DNA of 64,000 nucleotides from Pezicula radicicola (taxonomy: Eukaryota > Ascomycota > Leotiomycetes > Helotiales > Dermateaceae). The notes under the pieces are model-generated. The model had not been told where the DNA came from. It made no database searches and saw only the letters and a program-made list of their open reading frames with translations. Of the stretch, positions 1 through 11,845 are shown piece by piece; position 1 is the first letter of the stretch, and every line of letters starts with the position of its first letter. The stretch spans positions 746,766 through 810,765 of the forward strand of contig PDUO01000021.1 of the NCBI GenBank assembly GCA_003008705.1, given 5' to 3'. The position numbers and the translations under genes are program-made.

Positions 1-65
1 GGCCTGTCTTACAGATCTCCAACAATTGCACACGTACTATGATACGATAGAGTCCTCGAAAAATC

Positions 66-2529
66 ATGGCGCCAACCACCCCAGCCGCAGCTGGCAATAA
101 TCCACATCACCAGCATGCCTCCATCTTTGGCAATGGTGCTCTATCCCACGCTGCCAACCGTCTCTCTGACAGTACTGCCCTTACTCCCAGTTCTGCGACC
201 TCCTCCAACAATACATTTCTCATGCCCAATTCGCCTGTCAAGGGCCGCCCGAGTATGGATGGCTATCGTCCCAAGGTAACCAGAACTCTGGGTCAACGTC
301 CAGCCTGCCTTGTCAATGCCTCTGTCACATTCTGTGGGAATAACCAGATATATGCATTTGGCGGATTTGATCAGTATACGGATGAAGTGTACAACCACGT
401 CCTCAAACTAGACCTAGTGAGCCATCAGTGGAGTCTTGTTGACAACTATGGTGACATTCCAGGCGTGCGGATGGGTATTTCTTTTCTGCCACATTGATTT
501 CCTTGCATAGCTAATTACTTGTGTAGGACATACCGCCACCCTTTACCAAGGCGACAAGCTCCTTATTTTCGGCGGTGAGAACGAACATCGTACATACCTC
601 TCTGACCTGATCATATTTGACCTGAAGACGGCACATTGGACACAGCCTGCAGTTACAGGACCCATACCGAAAGGACGAGCAAGACATGCTGCTGTACTAC
701 ACGACGATAAGCTGTTTATAGTCGGAGGAATAACTGGCCATAACAACTATGTCCTTGATGACATTTGCTATCTTGATCTAAAGACCTTCACTTGGTCCAG
801 AGCATGGCGTTTTGTTGGAAGATTTGACCATTCGGCATATTTGTGGTACGTTAATTGTGCATGGCAAGATACAAAAAAACTGACAAATCCTAGGGGTGAT
901 CGAATTTATGTATTTGGGGGACTTAGTGAGGATATGGACAAGATCGGAGACATTTGGTGGCTGGATGTCAAGGGGACTCCGGCTTTTGATTCGCCCCCTG
1001 GCTTCGGATCCCTCGATCGACAAGCCACATCAAGCCGCTCGGCTGGCTCTCCCAGATCTTATGCCATGGCGCCTCCACCAGCTGTTGGAAGCTCTGGTTA
1101 TGCTGCAAACTCGAGTAGTGCTCAAGTTAATCCTCCATCGTTTCAATTGACGAATTCAACTCCCATTGCTCCCGGCTCAATATCATCCTTGAAGTTTGTC
1201 TCTGGACCGAATGTTCCTTCTCAAGGTTCCGGTATGCATTTCCATGTGTACACATCTGGTACTCTACTCGACTTTGTTACACCCGCTGCAACCATTACAC
1301 CCCATGACTGCTCATTGTCCTCATTGGAGTTGGATACTTTACGTTGGCAAAAACTTGCAGAGGGTCGAGATATCTTCAAGCCCGGTTTCAGATGGCATTA
1401 CTGCACAATGAACGAAGATGGTACAAAGGCTTGGCTTCTTGGATGCCCCACAGACCCAACTACGACAGACTTGGGGCCAGGAGGGTTTGAGGAATATCTC
1501 AGGTACGTAGGAAACTCATGTTCATAATTTGAATTGTGACAATGCTAACATTTTCGATTAGCGACATCATGGAGATTGACCTACGACGATATGGTTTGCT
1601 TGGGAATACGCTCACTCCAGAGCCCCGTGCTGATCTTTCCCGTTTACCTTCTTTTCATGACCGTGCAGTCGTTCAGACTTCAAAGGGCCTGGGAGCTGAT
1701 CTGGCCAAACTTTTCAACCAACCTCCGGAAAGCGGCAGTGGCACTGATTTCACAGTCACTGCACTCCGAGATGGAGAGTGGGATGAGGATGAAATTATGA
1801 GTTCTAGTTTGATGCGTTCTGACAACCAACCTGAACAGAACTGGCTCTCCCCCGACGCTTCCACCTCGCCACCTATTTACGTCCACAAACTCATTCTCCA
1901 AGCTCGATGGCCACACTTTGCTCGTCTGTATAACGCTCAAATGGCAGAATTCCACACAAAGAAAATGCACATTCCTGAGCCATATACAGTCGTCAAAGCT
2001 TTCCTTTATTACCTCTATACCGATAGCATCCATCCTGAAGATGTTCCAGAGCTGAACGACGTAGCTGGTCTTCTCGTCATGTCCAACATCTACAATATAC
2101 CACATCTACGATTGCTCTGTGTCAACCGCCTTTCGAAGGAGCTCGATGTCGAGCATGCCTGCATTATCTGGCATTGTGCAGGAATTGCAAATGAGGATTG
2201 GCTCAGACAGCGTGCTTCCCGATTCTGTTTGCTTCATTGGGGTAGAGTTGTGCGCACAGATGGATTTTTGAAGTTGCCAAGACATGCACTTGTCGAATTG
2301 TCTCAGGGAATCGATATCGAGGGGCGTGTTGTTGGAGGTAAGTTTAATGTAGCTCCTTCATGTCTTAACTAGCTAATAAGGTTTAGGTGATGAACTGGAG
2401 TATGTTGGAGGCCTTGGCGGTTCAAGATTTGGTGTTGGCGGTGTTGCCAGAAAAGCCAGTATTAGCAGCAATCAGACACAACAGCTTGGCTCGGAAGTTG
2501 ATGAAGACGAGGGCATGGAAATGACATGA
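66..2529 (+). CDS. Kelch-repeat and BTB/POZ domain protein, Ral2-like
   Basis: Five exons (66-474, 527-845, 894-1502, 1562-2337, 2387-2529) join in frame to 751 residues. An in-frame TAG at 48-50 supports the ATG at 66. After a Ser/Pro/Asn-rich N-terminus (about residues 1-75), residues about 80-310 carry kelch repeats with the usual GG pairs (AFGGF, IFGGE, IVGGI, VFGGL) followed by Tyr and Trp positions. A low-complexity stretch follows, then a BTB/POZ fold at about 550-650, beginning near YVHKLILQARW. Kelch followed by BTB in one fungal protein is the arrangement of fission yeast Ral2, which acts upstream of Ras1 in mating and cell shape. The Ral2 assignment is by architecture only; a generic kelch/BTB adaptor is the alternative. 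All introns are 48-59 bp with GT-AG ends. The C-terminus is glycine-rich and then acidic. Confidence 0.92.
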
Positions 2530-4855
2530 TATGACTCAATACCATGCGGGAGGAGATATGCATTATGAGGCGTTCTACGGAGGCGATACGAGTTTACTTT
2601 GGCAGATTATCCCTTTCTTTGATGAAGATGGCGAGGGAAGGATACGGCTGGCGGTTGTCTCAATATATATGTAGCATTGCCTCGGCGTCGGAGTGCGGCA
2701 GTGCGAATGAAGTTTATGACAAAAGATACCTGGATATAATTGCATTTTTCATTATCAATGAATGGTTCAACTGAACCAGATTTCCTGCAATAACTTGACA
2801 TGCAAGAGAATAGAGCTTGAGGCCTGAAAGGTTCGAGAAACTTTGTAGGTTCTTGAATTACTAGGAGTAGCAAAAAGACCAAATCTGATATTACCATGTG
2901 CGAGCTCAAGCCAGCCAAGTTTTAAATTACATACATATAGAACTTCAATATTGTGGAAATGGTGTGGTATATGCATATGAGTGAATTGTGAGTACTTGGC
3001 CTCTGAATTACGAGGGCAGAGGCCAGGCTTTATATCCAAAATAGGAGGCATTGGATTGGGCCAAATGCCATACAAAATGACGTGATTTCCATGCATAAAG
3101 CTTAATTTCAAAAGTCACGAATCTGACCGAAATGAGGCCTTGACAACTCATGAAAATGAGGATATAGGTAATGTTCATGTTAATAGCACGTGATTATTGG
3201 GCGACAATACAAAACACCATTAAAACCAGTTGACAACACTTTTTCTTACCGCTGGTTTTGAATGTCATTAAAAACTACACCCTGGGTTCTGGATAGCAGT
3301 ATCAATCGATTTGTCCTGTGTACTGTAGCTCTGATCGATATAGTAGATAGATAGTACACATTGACACCTCCCGGTTGTAAATTAAGCAAAAGACATATCA
3401 CTAACTGACTTACAATTACAGTAATAACCACCTCTACAGCAAATGGTTGTTCCTGTTAACTTAGTTGTACCTTTTTTGCAGATAATGTTAATGATAATGA
3501 TGATTTAAGTTTTAGAAGAGCGTTGTTACTTGTATATGCCAAGTCTCCTCTTGTTTTCTTTTCTTTTTTCTTCAATTCTGGAAAGGGAAAGGAAAAGTTA
3601 GGTAAGTTGTTGTGGTTTGGAGGTTTGTGGTTAGTTGTGTATTTTTCTTTTAATAGAGAAGGAATTGATATTTCTGAAGGTCTCTATGCTACTTTTAAGA
3701 TGCATTGCTGGGTAGGTAGTGTTTAAATTCAAGCTAGATAATTTTTAACTTCTAGTCGCCACTCAGTTAGTACCTTGCCGGACTACCGCAACAGATAATC
3801 TCCATACGCAGCGCGTGGGAATGATGGTAGAGTAAAACGGACGTTGATTGCCGTTTACTATCGCTATAGATATTAGTGACACTTGCTAATACCTCACTAA
3901 TGACATGCATTAATAGTATGGTCTATGACATTGAGAGTCTAGGTTCCTACTCTTTAATTTTGTCTACTTGGAAATAGTATATTAGAATCTAGGTTCCTGA
4001 TTTGAATTTAGTCTACTTTGGTTTCTTAAAATTTTAGTGCTTCTTATACGCTTTGGTTCTAGGGATGAGTATTAATTGGTTTTCATCGCGGATGCTGCTG
4101 TAATAGTGTGGTGGTTGTATTCTAGCTATATTCTTTATACTTCTAGATCAAGTGCTGTTACTGGATTACGTCATATTGCTACTACTTGCACCAGCTTACA
4201 GGACCTTTCAGATTTGCTCGTTTACTTAGTCATAGTGTACTAGAACGAGGACCACAGGTCTGAAGTCCCTAAGTGTAGATCTGGTCCTCTTTGATTTCTT
4301 AGAATAGGAAAAGCTGAAAAACATTATAGAAAGATGGAATGAGCCTCTGGTTTAGGAGGCTGTGACTTTATAGGTACTTGAAGGAAGCATCGGTCTCGGG
4401 GTTCCTAAATGCTTGAATTGTATAGATGCCTAGGGCTTGTTATTATGTGTAATTTTTGTAATGATAGAAAGGAAATTTGTGTGGGTTGTTTTTCTTTAGG
4501 TTGTTAATTGTTTTTCTCTTTCAATCACGTGCAACACCCCCCCTTTATTTCTCGCTTCACTACGCTCCTCAGCGATAACAACTAGTAACCTTGTATTTTG
4601 CGGACTCAACACAACTGTACTACTAGGACATCTAACCCTCGTTTACCAGAGTTGTAGAAGGCTTGATTTGAGTAAACGGCCGCTGTGACGCCGAGCTTTG
4701 CCCAGATAATAGTGAATGAGGTCATGTAATTTTTTTCTCTGCTTTCCAGGTCAATCTTCTGGTCTGACACGACTTGACCTTCACCGTGCAAGCCAAATTA
4801 TACAAGGTAGTCACTATTACTTCCAAAGATCCGTCTTCAACACAACAACGCTTCT
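2530..4855. other. AT-rich intergenic region, no gene seen
   Basis: Open frames here are short and lack coding character. A CACGTG E-box lies at 3187-3192 and another at 4526-4531, the latter about 325 bp before the next start codon. Around 3945-4016 two near-copies of a segment containing TCTAGGTTCCT and TAGTCTACTTTGG lie about 41 bp apart, an old local duplication. Nothing else is recognisable. Confidence 0.6.
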
Positions 4856-5901
4856 ATGAAACTCAATCAACCACCGAACCACAATCTCTTTAACAGCGCA
4901 CATCCGAATATCGAAGGCCAATTCAACATGACTCAAGGCTACGAGCTGGTCCGAAAGGGATATCATGGACTTCAAGAATCCCAGGGACAGCAGGCTGGTC
5001 GCGAATTGCCAGCAAGTAGTGGTGCTAGTACCAGGCCATCGAACCCTTTTGGAACAGTAGTAAGTAATTAGATGGGTACCTAAGTAGCACAATAGCTAAC
5101 ATGCCATCTACAGTTGACACCACTTCCAATTGGTTCTACAGTAAGTTCCTCCATTTTATGTTCTTCAAATAGGCTAACTACTGTTCTCTCAGACCTTGAC
5201 ACATATTCCAATTGGTGGGATAATCTCCCTTCCGCGCTGCAACCTACCTGTAAGTTCAGATCTCCCTTCCAATACTAATATATTCATGGAGTATGAAGAA
5301 TAACAATAATTTTCAAAGGCCACACGACAGGATCTGCTGGCTCGGGCAGAATTCCATATCAACCAACTCTGGGAGATTAGTGTTCGAGATGTTTATCAAG
5401 CCAATCTTCGAGAGGGCCAACTGCGCACACGAAAATGGTGGACAGATATTGAATCGGAAATACACATGGAAATTACTCTGCGCTTCAACAATCCTACGGT
5501 GCTCTTGACCACAGTTGATATGCGCCAAGTCCCCCGTTCAGGATTTGTTAACAATGTAAGCTTCTATGTTTGTCTTTCGTCTGGAGATAAAGAAAGCTGA
5601 CTATCATTCCGCAGGACTACGCTCAATCGCAGACCTTGGCCTCTCTTCCTGATATGTATCTTCCGTGCATCACTGATAGTGTAAGAGTGTTGGAGTTTTA
5701 CCCTTCTTTGACGGTTGGAGACTAATTACATTTCGTGAACAGTTTTCACAAACACAACTGAAAGAAAGGACAAAGATCCACATTGATGACCTCATTGAAA
5801 TTATTGTCCGAGAGGATGAGAAAAGGGCCAGACAATTCTGGTCGGATATCATCAAACCACACGTACAAACGAGGTTTGTTCGGCGGTTTGGTAGTGTTTA
5901 G
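4856..5901 (+). CDS. orphan six-exon gene, 249 aa, function unknown
   Basis: Six exons (4856-5059, 5114-5140, 5193-5249, 5319-5555, 5615-5680, 5743-5901) are each a multiple of three, so all five introns (52-69 bp) are phase 0. Donors are all GTAAG-type. The joined frame is open and ends at TAG 5899-5901. Exon 2 is only 27 bp. The N-terminal third is polar and probably disordered (Asn, Gln, Ser, Pro). Exon 4 encodes a charged, Trp-containing region (QLWEISVRDVYQ; RKWWTDIE), and the last exon ends in a basic amphipathic helix-like segment. I recognise no family. It resembles the neighbouring dsRBM-like genes in gene structure (short phase-0 exons) but not in sequence. The start could lie upstream, because the first exon is the least constrained part. 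A CACGTG site lies about 325 bp upstream. Confidence 0.72.
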
Positions 5902-6565
5902 GCTGGGTTAAAGATGCTACTTAGATTTTGCCGGACTTCTGTATTCGTTGGGTAGATATGGACCAACTTCAGCGTCATGTACCTTCCGTTTGCTGATTCT
6001 CATGACGGTTATATCGATAATTTCCCTGTTTAGCGAATTTGAGTCATGATCTATGAAAACTTTGAGAAACACATTGGCTAAATTGGTGTTTTTCATTATT
6101 CGCTCTGCCTATCAACAACAAAGAGGACCGTGCGAATACAACTAAAAGACTTACTAGAGCTCTTGTAGTTCATATAGTTTCTTCAATGGGTCTTCGATCT
6201 AAGATGATGTTCATGTTTGGCATTTAGGCGAAGTCCCGTTTGAGTTCTCATTTTCGCACTTGATGTAAATCTTAGAAGAATCAATTTACAGTAATCCCGA
6301 CATGCATCTCCTCACTTGAGGAGTAGCAGGGGTTCCTAATCTAAATACAGTGATGTGCTTGGTATTACCCCAAGTCAAGAAGGATATATCCTACAAAGTT
6401 TTTTCCTATTGTACAGTACATGATGTGACATAATACAGTCGAAAAAGAAAAGGAAAAAGAAAAGTGAAGTTCATGGCACCGAACACCGACCTTTCCACAG
6501 GCCAAATATCCCAATTCTGCAAGTGAACAGAAGGACCAAGTTTTTAGACCAAAGACTCTTCTTCC
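5902..6565. other. convergent intergenic region
   Basis: This space between two converging genes holds their 3' untranslated regions. No ORF, repeat or RNA gene is apparent. An A-rich purine tract lies around 6441-6467. Confidence 0.6.
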
Positions 6566-8862
6566 TTAAGCATTTTCTCCAAAAACCATCAAAGAATCAG
6601 TTTCCGAAACTAGGATCGCAACCAAAACTATCGAGACGAGTACCAATGCATTGCTAACAACCTTATCCCAATTGGTGGTTTCAATGGTGAATTCAATCTC
6701 GCGACCGATGGCTCTGAGTCTATCTGTAGTGTAGTGCACAACTTGAGTGACTACATCCTGAGGCTTCACCAAGACGACGACAGCGACGAAGAGTAGACCG
6801 ATAGTGACAACGATGTAACAGACGATGTCAACGATGACTCCCAAGGTTGATTGACAAATTTCCCCAAATATCTGCTTGTACGTCTTGATCTCGACGAATG
6901 GATCATTTGCATGGGCAAATGGATCATTGTCCAAGGAGACGGGGGCTCGATAAAATCTGGCCTGGTCGAGAAAGTATTGGGTTGGTTGTACCGGAGGTGG
7001 TTGTAACAGAATACCTGGGCGAGCGGGTTCTTGTGCTCTAGCCAGAGAGAACTGGAAACTATTTGCACGGTTTCTGGCGATCAAAGCTAGAGATTCGCTT
7101 GTAGTCTCGTGTGCAAGGTAATTAAGGCTTGAGGAGGGTTTTCTAGTAATTGCCTTTTGGAGTTTACGTTGAATGACTTGCTTCTTTGTAGGTTGGAAGT
7201 ATCGGTATGAACCATCCCTAGATGCCAGCTTCGGAGCTTGGTCGACAGCTTGATGGTGTTGCTCAGGTGGGTCGATGTCCATAGGATCTTCCTGAGGCGC
7301 GGTGCTAGTCTCTGCGGTTTCGGTCTCGCGGGGAACTAAGTCCATATCCTGGTGGGCGACATTCAACAGTGGTGCGACATTAGGCGACTAAACGTCTGCG
7401 TCAGTATCTATCGACATGGGATTTTAGTCCAACTTACTGAAACAGTGCCAGGGCTAGAATTTTCAGAAATGGAATCGAACTCTGTTGAAGATTGGAAAGC
7501 CTGGGGACATCATGTTAGTCTCAGTATAAATATATCACAATAATATGCCTTTGATCTGTCTACCTTTGGAGTTTCAGGTTGAGAAATTGCATTGTTGGCA
7601 CCAGAAGTTCCAACGTTAGAACTGAATCCTGATGGAAGCTGGGAAGCCTGTGAAAATCGCGTTAGCTCAAGTAAAAACCTCTCATGATAAGACGCCCGTG
7701 ATTTACCTCTAGAGTTTGTGCTTGTAAGGTCGTGTGGAAAGCATCAACGGACGTGGCATTGTTCTAAGCACTAGATTAGTGCAAGAGTATTTAAACGGTA
7801 ATAGATATCAACTCACAGCAGGCGACTCCTTATTCAGATCACTGGTGGATTCATCTTCAGTTTGATGAGAAATCTCTGGTTGAGGTTCGCTAGCCTAAAA
7901 GTGCGAGTCAGAGATAGTTAGGAACGCTATAGGGGCTTCCATATTTTGCTTACGTTGGTCTCATCCTGTTGTCTTTCCTCGGGTTCAGTCTTTACTCGCA
8001 AAGAGTCTTCGAAAAGCCCTTCTCCTCTGACAATTCCATGAGGGACGAGTGATTGATCTTGTGGCGCAAAATCGGGAAAAGTTACGCCTTCGACGGGCTC
8101 CAACTTCACCTGTACTGAAGAGCTCTTGTGGGCGCGAGCATTTTCAATTAGCCCCGACAGTGCCAAAGCGATGTTGTGGATGTGAGCATCTTGAGTTGAC
8201 TTTGGCTTCGAAGTGGAGTTCTTCTTAACTCTACCTTCTTCACCCTTGTTTGCGCTTACACTACCACTTCCAATTATATTACCTTGTTTGGTCTTTTTTG
8301 GGTTTACACTGCCACTTCCAATTGTACTGCCTCCATGGCCGCTTGAGTTGTTTCGCGTACCGGCGCTAGCTTTTGTCGATTTCTAAAAAGCAATCAGATC
8401 AAATTTATTTGGACTCTGGTTCAACGGTTTACCTTTCTAGTAGAAGAAGAGGGGAGTGAAGATGAGGATGCTGAAGGCGAGGGTGCTGCATGTAAGGGTG
8501 TTGAGGGCGATGGCTGTGAGAGTGTGGGTAGCGAGGGCGCTGAAATTGACGGCGCTATGTTGGCGTTCAACGGCTGTATTTTGACATTAGTACTTATATA
8601 GTTAACTGCCAAGAGAAGAGGAAATCCATACAAAGCGGCTGTTGATAATGCGTAAAGCAATGGATGCTGCGGCTTGCTTGGCATCGTCGCTGGTTGGGTA
8701 ACTCTGAGTTGTCACAAAATGTGTACCAAGGAAATCCACTCGCATCCCCCAACGCCCTCTCATATCAATCGGTGTGTACGCTGGTCGTTCTTTGGCTAGA
8801 CAACCGCGTCGATGACACTCATTGTTGAGGTCACTTGCTGGCTGATTTGGAACTGATGCCAT
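6566..8862 (-). CDS. dsRBM-like N-terminal domain protein with two C-terminal membrane segments, 634 aa
   Basis: Eight exons on the minus strand (8862-8632, 8573-8433, 8382-7954, 7894-7817, 7763-7707, 7647-7564, 7500-7438, 7387-6566) are each a multiple of three; the seven introns (50-63 bp) are all phase 0. Residues 8-76 (start ASDLNNECHRRG, middle GRWGMRVDFLG, end DDAKQAAASIALRI) follow the alpha-beta-beta-beta-alpha pattern of a double-stranded-RNA-binding motif, with an AK-x-AA-x-xAL second helix. The middle (about 78-360) is Ser/Thr/Glu-rich and probably disordered, with acidic stretches and two copies of an IGSGSV-like motif. The last exon adds a basic patch (KKQVIQRKLQKAITRK) and two hydrophobic segments at about 544-568 and 606-622, so a C-terminal membrane hairpin is likely. 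There is no N-terminal signal peptide. Family membership rests on resemblance to the first exons at 11846, 16558 and 33044. RNA binding is inference. Confidence 0.82.
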
Positions 8863-10015
8863 GGTTGTATTGGCACAAGTTACGATCAATGCAGTTGCTG
8901 TGTTGTTTTTTGGTTTTGTTGTTGTGAGCGCGACGAAAAAGTAGAAACAGGATGAGGAGGCTGAGGAGCTGATATTCACCTTAGCGAGGACCGCAGAAGT
9001 TGGTAGCCTTGTCTCCTTCGCAGATTCACCATCTTAACTTTTAGTTAACTTAGGGGAGTCTTTTACTAATAGTGTAAAATAGTTAGCAACATATATTGGT
9101 ATGACTTGATATCTTCCAGTACGTGGACATAAGTCTATCGTGTAGCCGAATTTACACCAAAAGTTACAGGGAACACTTTAAAAGTTTATAGTACGTAAAG
9201 GATAATTAGATTAATTCCTTATATTAGTAATGTTTATTCGATAGTTAACTATAGCTTTCTAATTTAATATTGGAATTATAGGCTATTAGGATTAACTAAT
9301 AGAGCTTTAAAGGAAGAGGGGTGCTTAATTTATTAGATTTACACCTAAATTCGGTTAAAATTTTACTACCTTTTATCCTTTTCTACTTTGTATAATAATT
9401 GAAGCACTTCCACTTTTGCTTGGTAGGTAACAAACATATTTCTTCGCCTGGTATCCCGTAACCTTTGATATGTACTAGCTAGGGTTGGAGTAACTTCCAG
9501 GCTCTATATATATTCAGATAAACATATTAAATATTAATGAATAGAGTCCTAAGTTAACAAATAATATGATCTCCCAGATTATCTGTAGCTCAAAATAATA
9601 ATAGGGAAGGAAACGTAACGTTCTTGTTAGAGGTTGTCTAAACTTTTGCATGTTGAGGAATAAATTCTGCGAGTTTTGTCTTATGACAGTCTCGTAAGCT
9701 ATCAAAGCTCTCATGATGACTTGGTGTAATGATGAAGTGATGGTATAATGATGGGAAGGGCAGCTAGTTAGCCGAGGTTGATTTGGGATAAATTACTTTG
9801 CGTTTTGTACCATGATACTGTGATTCAAGAGAAATACATAATCATAAGAAAACGAATATGGCATAAGCTCAATTGTGTAGATTTCTCATAAATTATAAAT
9901 ATAAAATATAGTTCTGAAAACATTAAGTATTAATATAATCAGGTAAGGTAATAGTGATACATGTTTGCAAGTTCCCTTTATAATTTGGTTTTAAGAGATT
10001 GTTTTCAGTCAACAG
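8863..10015. other. promoter region and AT-rich spacer
   Basis: The first 150 bp upstream of the minus-strand gene are rich in GTTGTTGTT-type sequence, on the coding strand a CAA-rich leader typical of fungal 5' UTRs. Beyond about 9030 the DNA becomes strongly AT-rich without a gene. A stretch at about 9640-9675 (TTTGCATGTTGAGGAATAAA) recurs with one mismatch at about 18275-18300, marking an old dispersed repeat. Confidence 0.5.
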
Positions 10016-10220
10016 GCAGAATGGCGTAATGGCAAATTATTTCACTCCTATGTGTGGGCGTTGGTCTCTGTTGAGTCCTGAAAACCTTGAGCGTCGGTAG
10101 TCTGCAGGCTCGTGCCCTGTATAGTTGATGACATACAGTAGACTACAGGGGTTACCGGAACCCTAACTTCTTGATAGGTTAGCATAGGCGTTAGGGGTGG
10201 AATAAAGCTTCTTTTTTTTC
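10016..10220 (+). repeat. tRNA-derived SINE-like repeat, copy 1
   Basis: The head resembles a tRNA D-arm/A-box (ATGGCGTAATGGCAAATTA), followed about 35 bp later by a B-box-like GGCGTTGGTCTC. The shared core GGCTCGTGCCC...GTTGATGA follows. The unit ends in a T8 run near 10211-10220, as Pol III transcripts do. Four diverged relatives follow within 1.2 kb. Confidence 0.5.
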
Positions 10221-10439
10221 ACTTTTTGGGTAAGTTCTGGTGAAGCGCTAAAGTATTCTTTTTCTCGTTTAGCTAGTCGGTAAGCGAGACTTTGTGCCCG
10301 TACGGGACATTCTACCTAATGTTTTGTCTCTAGTTACCGTTGAATATCAAAGTATATTCTACAATAGACTCATAGCTATACTTACTTTGTCTCTTTGTAA
10401 TCGTAATAGAGGCCTACAAATGATACTTGACTTTGGTGT

Positions 10440-10665
10440 TTGAATGTAGAACGGCTACATGGTTAATTGTTCTACTACCTAGTTGCGCGCGTTGATCTCT
10501 GCTTGAGTCCTAAACCCTAGGAGTTCTGGTGATCTTCAGGCTTGTATCCTGCAAGGTTGATGATCTTGTGGATTCCATATACGATTTATCGTTGAACGGA
10601 CACCGATAGGAAGCATGGGCAAGGTTGGTGGAATACATTAGTACATTAAGCGGGTAGTGAATTTT
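10440..10665 (+). repeat. tRNA-derived SINE-like repeat, copy 2
   Basis: It begins with a TTTGAATGT leader shared with copy 4, then CTACATGGTTAATTGTTCTAC, a degenerate B box (GCGTTGATCTCTGC) and the shared core GGCTTGTATCC...GGTTGATGA. The 3' boundary is not sharp. Confidence 0.45.
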
Positions 10666-10729
10666 TAGGATCATGTTGCAGGCCTTCTATATAATTTTTT
10701 TTATGAAATACTTACTGTCCAACAACAAA

Positions 10730-10970
10730 GGGAGTGGCATGATGGTTGAATGGTTAGAAAGTTCCGATTACCATTTACGGGGTTGGATTCTAGTATTACT
10801 AGCGTCCTGGATCCTCAACGCACTAGTGATCTTCGGGCCCGGCCCACAAGGTTGATGACCTTGTGCAGAAGAGCACAATATGTGTACCTGGTTGAGGCTA
10901 CTATACAGGTAGTGGTATGGTGGTATTTTCTATCCTTTCTTCCTTCTCTTTTTTTTGCCTTTTTATTGGT
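10730..10970 (+). repeat. tRNA-derived SINE-like repeat, copy 3 (best tRNA-like head)
   Basis: This copy has the clearest internal Pol III promoter: an A-box region ATGGTTGAATGGTTAGA and, after GATTACCATTTAC, the B-box-like GGGGTTGGATTCTAG (consensus GGTTCGANTCC). It then carries the family core with GGCCC...AAGGTTGATGA and ends near T8 at about 10950-10960. The tRNA-like half cannot fold into a full functional tRNA by eye, so I call it tRNA-derived rather than a tRNA gene. Confidence 0.55.
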
Positions 10971-11109
10971 ATCTCGAGAGGGAATTAAGCGAGGCGACCA
11001 TCATAATCAACTTAGCTGCCGTGGATGCAATGAATTTGGGCTGAAGTCCCACGTGGTTATTATTTTGTTTACTGTCTATATAAATTAATTTTCATAAAAC
11101 TTTGTCGAT

Positions 11110-11260
11110 GTTTGAATGTCGAGTAGCTACATGGTAAATTGTTCTACTCCCTCATTTCATGGCGTTGAACTCTACTTGAGTCCTGAAGCATTGTTATCCC
11201 ACTGGTCTTCAAGCTCATGCCCCATAAGATTGATGACTTCATCGATATTCCACATACGAT
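11110..11260 (+). repeat. tRNA-derived SINE-like repeat, copy 4
   Basis: It shares the leader TTTGAATGTCGAG and CTACATGGTAAATTGTTCTAC with copy 2, followed by GGCGTTGAACTCTACTTGAG as a degenerate B box and the core CTCATGCCCC...GATTGATGA. It lacks its own clear T-run terminator and runs into copy 5. Confidence 0.45.
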
Positions 11261-11279
11261 ATTATCGTTAAATGGATTA

Positions 11280-11430
11280 CGCAAGTCTCTATTTGAGACC
11301 GGCAACCTTGAAGGAGTGATAATCTGCTGGCTTGTGCCACCGTATGGTTGATGACCCACGGTTGATTGCGTAACATTGTCAAAGGTAGCATCGGCGTGGG
11401 GACTGAGAATTTTTTCCCCCCGAACCTTTT
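11280..11430 (+). repeat. tRNA-derived SINE-like repeat, copy 5 (3' part)
   Basis: Only the 3' part is recognisable: TGAGACCGGCAACCTTG, the core GGCTTGTGCC...GGTTGATGACC, and a T-rich end (TTTTTTCCCC) near 11411-11420. It looks like a 5'-truncated copy inserted next to copy 4. Confidence 0.4.
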
Positions 11431-11659
11431 CTTTTGGAGTTTTGGTGATGATATATTTTCGCCTATGGCAAGTCAAGAACATTGGTAAAATTTCGCAACT
11501 TTAATAGTAATTAGCTAAGCGTAGTCCCATTAATTATTGTGTATTGTCTCCATAGAAAAGTGCTTCCATTGAATTCTTCTCCCATTTGTATTACTTTTTG
11601 TTTGCGTTCGGAAGATGCTAATGTTGTGAAGCGAGTCGGAAAGGGGGAGTGGCTCGTTG

Positions 11660-11845
11660 CACGTGACCGCATACCCATTCCAACCCACTCCAACCCACTC
11701 CATTATTTCATTTTGCTCGAAGCAGTGAATTCAAACTATTAAAAAAATTTCGCACTTCCTCCAAAATCTTTTCCAAGTTAGCCCTCTACACATTCGCACA
11801 CAAAACCAACCTCAAACTCACACCTCCGGCACAAACGTCCTCGAC
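11660..11845 (+). promoter_or_regulatory. upstream region with CACGTGAC site
   Basis: A CACGTGAC E-box lies at 11660-11667, about 180 bp before the start codon. It is followed by a direct repeat of CCAACCCACT around 11688-11706 and a CA/CT-rich leader just before the ATG, the usual pattern of a fungal 5' UTR. Which factor binds cannot be told from sequence. Confidence 0.35.

Noticed and set aside
10730..10860. Functional tRNA gene
   Set aside because: A- and B-box-like segments are present, but no cloverleaf with paired acceptor and anticodon stems can be drawn by eye.
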